The notes below the pieces were generated by a model that searched no databases, was not told the DNA's origin, and was given only the letters and a program-made list of their open reading frames with translations. Position numbers and translations under genes: made by a program. Source: Sphingomonas sp. 37zxx (GTDB lineage: Bacteria > Pseudomonadota > Alphaproteobacteria > Sphingomonadales > Sphingomonadaceae). From it: DNA of 60,766 nt. The stretch lies in assembly GCF_000786205.1 (NCBI RefSeq), contig NZ_JROH01000021.1, positions 1 to 60,766 on the forward strand, written 5' to 3'. This document shows, piece by piece, positions 55,851 through 60,766 of this stretch (its first letter is position 1; each line of letters begins with the position of its first letter).

Positions 55851-56632
55851 TCCGCGCAGCCACGACCGCACTCGCCTTGGTGCTGGCGGCGATGCCGGCG
55901 GCGGCGCAGACGATCTGGATCGCCGGCGATTCGACCGCGGCCACTTATCGCGGGGCCGCCTATCCGCAAACCGGCTGGGGGATGATGCTCCCGTGCGCGC
56001 TGGCCGACGGCGTTCGCGTCGAAAATCGCGCAATGGGCGGACGCAGCACGCGCACCTTCGTCAGCGAAGGACGCTGGGCGGCTATTCTCAAAGAAATGCG
56101 CCCGGGCGATACCGTGCTGATCCAGTTCGGGCACAATGACGCCAGCCGCAACCGCCCCGCCCGCTATGCCCCCGCCGCGACCGATTATCGCATGTACCTG
56201 ACCCGCTTCGTCACCGATGTCCGCGCGCGCGGCGGCACGCCGGTGATCCTCACGCCGGTGGCGCGGCGATCGTTCGACGGCGGCAAGGCGCGCGCCGATT
56301 TCGCCGACTATTCCTCGGTCGCGCGAGTCACCGCGCGCGAAACCGGCGCGGCATTGATTGATCTGGAGGCATTGTCGCTCGATCTGCTCACCCGGACCGG
56401 CCCCGAAGCGGCCAAGGCGCTGTACCTGCATTATACCCCGGCGGACCAAAAAGCCGCATTTCCCGGCGGCATTGCCGATGATACGCATTCCAGCGAAATG
56501 GGCGCGCGGCGTATCGCCGATCTGGTGGCGGGTGAATTGCAGCGGCTGGGGCTGCCGGTATCGGCATCGGTTCGCAGCGACCGGCCCGAACTGCAACGCG
56601 AAACGCCGCTGGGCAAATGGGAATGTAGATGA
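55847..56632 (+). CDS. CE12-type rhamnogalacturonan acetylesterase, exported
   Basis: 261 residues from GTG 55847 overlapping the dehydrogenase stop. Signal MIRAATTALALVLAAMPAAA. SGNH motifs IWIAGDSTAATYRG (nucleophile Ser about residue 30), ENRAMGGRSTRTF, LIQFGHNDASRNRP and GIADDTHSSEMGARRIADLV (Asp/His) are typical of CE12 rhamnogalacturonan acetylesterase. It lacks the N-terminal beta domain of the paralogue at 35058. A periplasmic deacetylase translated together with cytosolic rhamnose and lactate enzymes ties deacetylation to rhamnose use. Confidence 0.92.
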   Translation: MIRAATTALALVLAAMPAAAQTIWIAGDSTAATYRGAAYPQTGWGMMLPCALADGVRVENRAMGGRSTRTFVSEGRWAAILKEMRPGDTVLIQFGHNDASRNRPARYAPAATDYRMYLTRFVTDVRARGGTPVILTPVARRSFDGGKARADFADYSSVARVTARETGAALIDLEALSLDLLTRTGPEAAKALYLHYTPADQKAAFPGGIADDTHSSEMGARRIADLVAGELQRLGLPVSASVRSDRPELQRETPLGKWECR

Positions 56633-57579
56633 ACGGGATCGACCGCCGTACCCTGATCGCCGGTGGTGCCGCGCTTGGCACGGCCAGCCTCGCGCCGCTT
56701 CCGCTGCAGGCAGCGGCGACCGAACGGTTCGCGATCTGGCCGGATGCGGTGCCCGGCGGCGAAGCGGTCAGCGTTACCGAAGCCGAAATCCGCCGCTCGC
56801 CCACCGGCCCGGTGAACGACACCGCCTTCGTCCACGTCACCCGTCCCACGCTCACCGTCACGCGCCCTGCCCGGCCTAATGGCGCGGCGCTGCTGCTGAT
56901 CCCCGGCGGCGGCTATATCCGCGTGGTGATCGGGCATGAGGGGCTGACGATCGCCGATGCCTTCGCGGCGCTTGGCTATACCTGTTATTCGCTGATCTAT
57001 CGCCTGCCCGCCGATGGCTGGGCCGCCGGCCCCAACGCGCCGTTGCAGGACGCGCAGCGCGCGCTTCGGATCATCCGATCGCGTCCCGAGCATGATCCCG
57101 ACCGGATCGGCGTCATCGGCTTTTCGGCCGGCGGTCACCTCGCCGCGCGGCTGGCGGCCCGGCAGGACATCGCAAGCTACCCGCCCGCCGATGCGATTGA
57201 TCGCCTGCCGCTTCGCCCGCGCGTTGCGGCACTGATGTATCCAGTAATTGCGATGGAGGGGCCGCACGTTCACGGCGGGTCGCGCGATCAATTGGTGGGC
57301 AAGGCGGCCTCGCCCGAAGCGCTGCGCGCCGTCGCCGCCGACACGCTGATCGCGCCCGGCACGCCGCCGATCTTCCTGGCGCACGCGATCGACGATCGCG
57401 CGGTGCCGCCCGAAAACAGCATCGCCATGCTCACCGCGCTGCGCGCCGCCAAGGTGCCTGCCGAAATGCATTTGTTCGAACGCGGCGGTCATGGCTTTGG
57501 CCTGACCTTGCCCGGCGGCGAAGCATCGCCCTGGCCGCAATTGTTCACCGGCTGGGCCAGGCAGCACGGCCTCACATGA
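56629..57579 (+). CDS. exported alpha/beta-hydrolase esterase (acetyl-esterase type)
   Basis: 316 residues, ATGA-coupled on both sides. N-terminus MNGIDRRTLIAGGAALGTAS with RRTLIAG suggests a Tat signal. The fold carries the oxyanion strip LLIPGGGYIRVVIGHEG, nucleophile elbow GVIGFSAGGHLAARL, an Asp near AIDDRAVPPENS and His in FERGGHGFGL. This is the BD-FAE/acetyl-xylan-esterase-like group (PF20434). Next to a CE12 esterase it probably removes acetyl or other ester groups from pectic oligosaccharides. Exact ester specificity is not visible. Confidence 0.88.
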   Translation: MNGIDRRTLIAGGAALGTASLAPLPLQAAATERFAIWPDAVPGGEAVSVTEAEIRRSPTGPVNDTAFVHVTRPTLTVTRPARPNGAALLLIPGGGYIRVVIGHEGLTIADAFAALGYTCYSLIYRLPADGWAAGPNAPLQDAQRALRIIRSRPEHDPDRIGVIGFSAGGHLAARLAARQDIASYPPADAIDRLPLRPRVAALMYPVIAMEGPHVHGGSRDQLVGKAASPEALRAVAADTLIAPGTPPIFLAHAIDDRAVPPENSIAMLTALRAAKVPAEMHLFERGGHGFGLTLPGGEASPWPQLFTGWARQHGLT

Positions 57580-58346
57580 TCGAGGCGCCTACCCGCCCGC
57601 GCGTGGCGCTGTTTGTCACCTGCCTGGTCGATGCCATGCGCCCGTCGATCGGCTTTGCGACACTGCGCGCGCTCGAATCGGCGGGGTGCGAGGTCGTGGT
57701 GCCGCCCGCGCAAACCTGTTGCGGCCAGCCCGCGCTCAATTCGGGCGACCGCGCCGATGCCGAAGCGATTGCCCGCGCAACGATCGCGCTGCTCGAACCG
57801 CACGACTATGTCGTCATCCCCAGCGGATCATGCGCCGCGACGGTACGGGTCCATTATCCCGAAATCCTCGAACACGACCCGCTATGGGGGCCGCGCGCGG
57901 CGGCGGTAGCGGCTAAGACCTGGGAAGTCCTTGCCTTCCTGAACGATGTTCGCGGCTGGCGACCGCAGGGCGTCGCGCTGCCCGCAACCGCGACCTATCA
58001 CGACAGTTGCTCGGGGCTTCGCGAGTTGGGGATCAAGGCACAGCCGCGCCGCTTGCTGGGTGCGGTCGAGGGGCTGTCGCTGGTCGATCTGGCGGGGGCC
58101 GAGACGTGTTGCGGCTTTGGCGGCACTTTCTGTGCCAAATATCCCGCCATTTCGAACGCGATCACGGGCGAGAAGGCGCGCGCGATCGAGGATAGCGGCG
58201 CGCAACTGCTGCTGGCGGGCGACCTTGGCTGCCTGATGAACATGGCGGGCAAGCTGCACCGCGACGGCGGCACCGCGCGCGCCTTCCACACCATCGAAAT
58301 CCTGGCGGGCATGGGCGATGGTCCAGCGATCGGTGAGGACGCATGA
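57576..58346 (+). CDS. lutA: L-lactate oxidation complex subunit LutA
   Basis: 256 residues. Two CCG (cysteine-rich, PF02754) domains: VALFVTCLVDAMRPSIGFAT with QTCCGQPALNSGD, and TYHDSCSGLRELGI with ETCCGFGGTFCAKYP, which bind an Fe-S or heterodisulfide-type cluster. LutA works with LutB and LutC to oxidise L-lactate to pyruvate at the cytoplasmic side of the membrane. It overlaps the esterase and lutB genes by ATGA. The lactate is expected to come from the FAH-hydrolase step of rhamnose breakdown in this window. Confidence 0.95.
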   Translation: MIEAPTRPRVALFVTCLVDAMRPSIGFATLRALESAGCEVVVPPAQTCCGQPALNSGDRADAEAIARATIALLEPHDYVVIPSGSCAATVRVHYPEILEHDPLWGPRAAAVAAKTWEVLAFLNDVRGWRPQGVALPATATYHDSCSGLRELGIKAQPRRLLGAVEGLSLVDLAGAETCCGFGGTFCAKYPAISNAITGEKARAIEDSGAQLLLAGDLGCLMNMAGKLHRDGGTARAFHTIEILAGMGDGPAIGEDA

Positions 58347-59734
58347 GCAGATTCGACGACCGCGTCGATCTGGCGCTGGCCGATCCGATCCTGAAGCTGG
58401 CGGTAGAGCGCACCGCCGGCACGTCGGAGGCAAAGCGCCGCGTCGCGGTCGCAGGCTTCGAGCATTTCCAGGCGGCGCGCGCGCGGGCGGCGGCGATCAA
58501 GGACCATGTGATCGCCAATCTTGGCCATTATCTGGAGACGTTCGAGGCCAATGCGATCGCCTCGGGCGCGCAGGTGCATTGGGCGCGCACTGCGGACGAA
58601 GCATGCGAGATCGTGCTGACGCTGTGCCGCGCCGCCGGGGCCACCAGCGTCGCCCGGTCGAAATCCATGCTGGGGGAGGAAATCGGCCTGCCCCACGCGC
58701 TGGCCGATGCCGGGATCGAGCGGATCGAGACCGACCTTGCCGAACATATCATCCAGTTGGCGAACGAGCGCCCGTCGCACATCGTGTGGCCGGCGATGCA
58801 CAAGACGCGCGATCAGGTATCGGCGCTGTTCCATCAGCATCATGCCGATCCGCATCAGGTGGAAACCATCGCCGCGATGGCCGAAAGCGCACGCCGCCAT
58901 TTGCGAACGCGGATGCTGTCCGCCGATGTCGGCATTTCGGGGGCCAATTTCCTGATCGCCGATACCGGCCAGATCTGCACCGTCACCAACGAAGGCAATG
59001 CCGAACTGTCGATCGTGCCGCCGCGCGTGCATATCGTCACGGCGGGGATCGAAAAGCTGGTGCCGTCGATGCCGCACGCCATCCATATGCTGCGAATGCT
59101 CGCGCGCTCGGCGACCGGCGCGGCGCTGACGCAATATACCAGCTTCTATGCCGGGCCGAAGCGCGCCGCCGATGCCGATGGCCCCCGCGAGATGCACATC
59201 GTGCTGGTCGACAACGGCCGAAGCGCGATGCGTGCCAATGGTTTAGCAGAGATGCTGCGCTGCATCCGCTGCGGCGCGTGCATGAACCATTGCGTGGTGT
59301 TCCGGCAGGTCGGCGGCCATGCCTATGGCGGCACCTATCCGGGGCCGATGGGCGCGGTGCTGACCCCCGCGATCGACGGGCTGAGCGCCGCCAATCGCGA
59401 TCTGGCGCATGCCTGCACGATGAACGGCAAATGCCGCGAAGTCTGTCCGGTCGACATCCCCCTACCCACGCTGCTGCGCGGCTGGCGCGAGAAAAGCTGG
59501 CGCGAGGGGCTGGAGCCGGCCGCGATGCGGCATGGCCTGGGGCTATGGGCATGGGCGGCGCAGCGCCCGCGCCTGTATCGGCTGGGCGTTCGCATGGCGG
59601 TAACGGCGATGCGGCTGGCGGGACAGGGATGGCTGCGAAGCCTGCCATTGGCACGCGGCTGGACGCGCTATCGCGATTTGCCGGTGCCGCAGGGGAGCAA
59701 TTTCCTCGACCGCTATCGCGCGGGCGAGCGATGA
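58343..59734 (+). CDS. lutB: L-lactate oxidation complex subunit LutB
   Basis: 463 residues. The N-terminal LUD domain (ATSVARSKSMLGEEIGLPHA, ADVGISGANFLIADTGQICT, VTNEGNAELSIVPPRVHIVT) is followed by two 4Fe-4S motifs, CIRCGACMNHCVVFRQVGGH and CTMNGKCREVCPVDIPLPTL, and a C-terminal helical tail. This is the standard LutB layout. It passes electrons from lactate oxidation onward, probably towards quinone. Coupled to lutA and lutC by ATGA overlaps. Confidence 0.95.
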   Translation: MSRFDDRVDLALADPILKLAVERTAGTSEAKRRVAVAGFEHFQAARARAAAIKDHVIANLGHYLETFEANAIASGAQVHWARTADEACEIVLTLCRAAGATSVARSKSMLGEEIGLPHALADAGIERIETDLAEHIIQLANERPSHIVWPAMHKTRDQVSALFHQHHADPHQVETIAAMAESARRHLRTRMLSADVGISGANFLIADTGQICTVTNEGNAELSIVPPRVHIVTAGIEKLVPSMPHAIHMLRMLARSATGAALTQYTSFYAGPKRAADADGPREMHIVLVDNGRSAMRANGLAEMLRCIRCGACMNHCVVFRQVGGHAYGGTYPGPMGAVLTPAIDGLSAANRDLAHACTMNGKCREVCPVDIPLPTLLRGWREKSWREGLEPAAMRHGLGLWAWAAQRPRLYRLGVRMAVTAMRLAGQGWLRSLPLARGWTRYRDLPVPQGSNFLDRYRAGER

Positions 59735-60378
59735 GCGCGCGCGCCGCAATTCTCGCCGCGCTCGGCGATCCGCCCCGCGATCCGACCACCTTAGCTACCG
59801 AAGCGGCGGCATTGCTCACCCGCCCCGAACGGCCCGCCGCGACCGCTTCGGTCGACGCGCTGATCGAGGCACTGGCCGCGCCCTCGATCGCCGCCACCTG
59901 CGAACGATTGGCCAGCAGCGCCGATCTGCCCGAAGCTGTCGCGCGTTATCTGGCATCCTCCGGCCTGCCCCCCGAATTGATGATCGCCGACAGCGACCTG
60001 GCACAGATGGCCGATTGGTCGCGGCTGGACATCCTTGCCGCGCCGCCGATCGACGGCGGCGCGGTGCTGACGTGCGCGACGACGGCGGTGTGCGAGACCG
60101 GCTCGCTGGTGCTCGAAACCGGGCCGGGCAAGCCGATGCTCGCCAATTTCCTGGCGCTGCACCATCTGGTGGTGGTGTTCGAGGACAGCATCGTCGCGCA
60201 TCTTGAGGATATTCCCCAACCCGCCCTCGCCCCGCGCGCGCATTATTGGGTCACCGGCGTTTCAGGCACCACCGACATAGAGGGGCAATATGTGCGCGGC
60301 GCGCACGGCCCCCGCTTTCTGCATGTGCTGATTGTCCAACATGTGAACAGCGCTTCCAATAAACGGGATATTTGCTAA
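59731..60378 (+). CDS. lutC: L-lactate oxidation complex subunit LutC
   Basis: 215 residues, a single LUD domain (PF02589): LASSADLPEAVARYLASSGL, AVLTCATTAVCETGSLVLET and HHLVVVFEDSIVAHLEDIPQ, then the family end YWVTGVSGTTDIEGQYVRGA. The last residues (VQHVNSASNKRDIC) are unlike usual LutC tails, and the stop falls in an AT-richer stretch, so the end may be slightly extended. Overlaps lutB by ATGA. The kduI gene follows 33 nt later. Confidence 0.94.
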   Translation: MSARAAILAALGDPPRDPTTLATEAAALLTRPERPAATASVDALIEALAAPSIAATCERLASSADLPEAVARYLASSGLPPELMIADSDLAQMADWSRLDILAAPPIDGGAVLTCATTAVCETGSLVLETGPGKPMLANFLALHHLVVVFEDSIVAHLEDIPQPALAPRAHYWVTGVSGTTDIEGQYVRGAHGPRFLHVLIVQHVNSASNKRDIC

Positions 60379-60411
60379 AGCTTGCGGCTACCAGTTGCAG
60401 GAGAGAAGCCG

Positions 60412-60766
60412 ATGTTCGACCGCACTTATTACGCGACCCATCCCGACATGATGGAATGCGTGTCCAACGAGGAATTGCGCGACCGCTATCTGATCGGCGG
60501 ACTTTTCCGCGATGGCGAGTGCGTGCTGAACTACACCCATGCCGATCGCTTCGTGATCGGCGGCGTCGCGGTGGCCGATGCGCCGGTGAAGCTGCCCGCG
60601 CAGACCGAGCCGAAATCGGCGGAAGGCCATCCCTTCCTCGAGCGGCGCGAGATGGCGGTGGTCAATGTCGGCAGCGCCGAGGGCATCGTCACCGTCGATG
60701 GCGAGCGCTTCACGCTTGGCAACAAGGATTGCCTCTACGTCACGATGGGCGCGACCGAGGTCGAGT
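60412..60766 (+). CDS. kduI: 5-keto-4-deoxyuronate isomerase, partial at right edge
   Basis: The first 118 residues are present; the family has about 280. [52 protein letters not shown] and [20 protein letters not shown] are KduI hallmarks of the cupin-like isomerase that turns 5-keto-4-deoxyuronate into 2,5-diketo-3-deoxygluconate in the cytoplasm. The start follows AGGAGAG. It receives the uronate half produced by GH105 and PL22. kduD and the KDG kinase/aldolase genes are expected beyond the edge. Confidence 0.95.
   Translation, partial: MFDRTYYATHPDMMECVSNEELRDRYLIGGLFRDGECVLNYTHADRFVIGGVAVADAPVKLPAQTEPKSAEGHPFLERREMAVVNVGSAEGIVTVDGERFTLGNKDCLYVTMGATEVE

Overview
The window reads as a piece of sphingomonad (Alphaproteobacteria, Sphingomonadales) chromosome. 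The DNA is GC-rich, two large TonB-dependent receptors stand in for SusC/D outer-membrane uptake, and a tryptophan-halogenase-like/SapC pair sits beside one receptor. L-rhamnose is broken down by the non-phosphorylated diketo-hydrolase route known from Sphingomonas. About 47 protein genes are packed with almost no free DNA; the longest gap is about 220 bp. I saw no rRNA, tRNA, CRISPR array, transposase or phage gene.

Positions 1-5571 hold a sulfide/persulfide detoxification module. On the minus strand lie a persulfide-dioxygenase-like metallo-hydrolase, two YeeE/YedE half-transporters, a tyrosine-phosphatase-like/sulfide:quinone oxidoreductase fusion and a TauE/SafE exporter. Divergent from them are a 1-Cys-type peroxiredoxin and an ArsR regulator that has no cysteine.

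Positions 5641-60766 form one very large polysaccharide-utilisation region for pectin, with most weight on rhamnogalacturonan I (RG-I). In order: a GH2 beta-galactosidase, a receptor and a halogenase-like/SapC pair (5.6-14.2 kb); DUF2264 and DUF4861 proteins, a GntR regulator, a second receptor and an exported GH105 (14.2-21.5 kb); a DgoR-like regulator diverging from dgoD, an SDR and a sugar porter, i.e. galactose/galactonate oxidation (21.5-25.8 kb); a DUF6250 lipoprotein, PL26, hemerythrin and GH2 on the minus strand, diverging from PL11, CE12, GH28, rhaM, GH35, cytosolic GH105 and GH115 on the plus strand (25.9-44.7 kb); an exported PL22 oligogalacturonate lyase diverging from a GPH transporter and an internally deleted GH43-like gene (44.7-48.1 kb); a minus-strand operon of L-rhamnonate dehydratase, FAH hydrolase, KDR dehydrogenase, lactonase, rhaT and GH43 (48.2-54.0 kb); and a plus-strand operon of an IclR regulator, L-rhamnose dehydrogenase, CE12 esterase, a second esterase, lutABC and kduI (54.2 kb to the edge).

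How it fits together (inference from family assignments): receptors import RG-I fragments. CE12 and other esterases deacetylate them. PL11, PL26 and GH28 cut the backbone, while GH2, GH35, GH43 and GH115 strip side chains. GH105 enzymes split unsaturated galacturonyl-rhamnose. L-rhamnose enters by RhaT and is oxidised by dehydrogenase, lactonase, dehydratase, a second dehydrogenase and a diketo-hydrolase to pyruvate plus L-lactate. LutABC, translationally chained to the rhamnose dehydrogenase, then oxidises the lactate. KduI handles the unsaturated uronate. Recurrent short operator-like motifs (TATGAT-centred and TATGTG(G)ATA-centred) lie in the divergent promoters and suggest two regulons.
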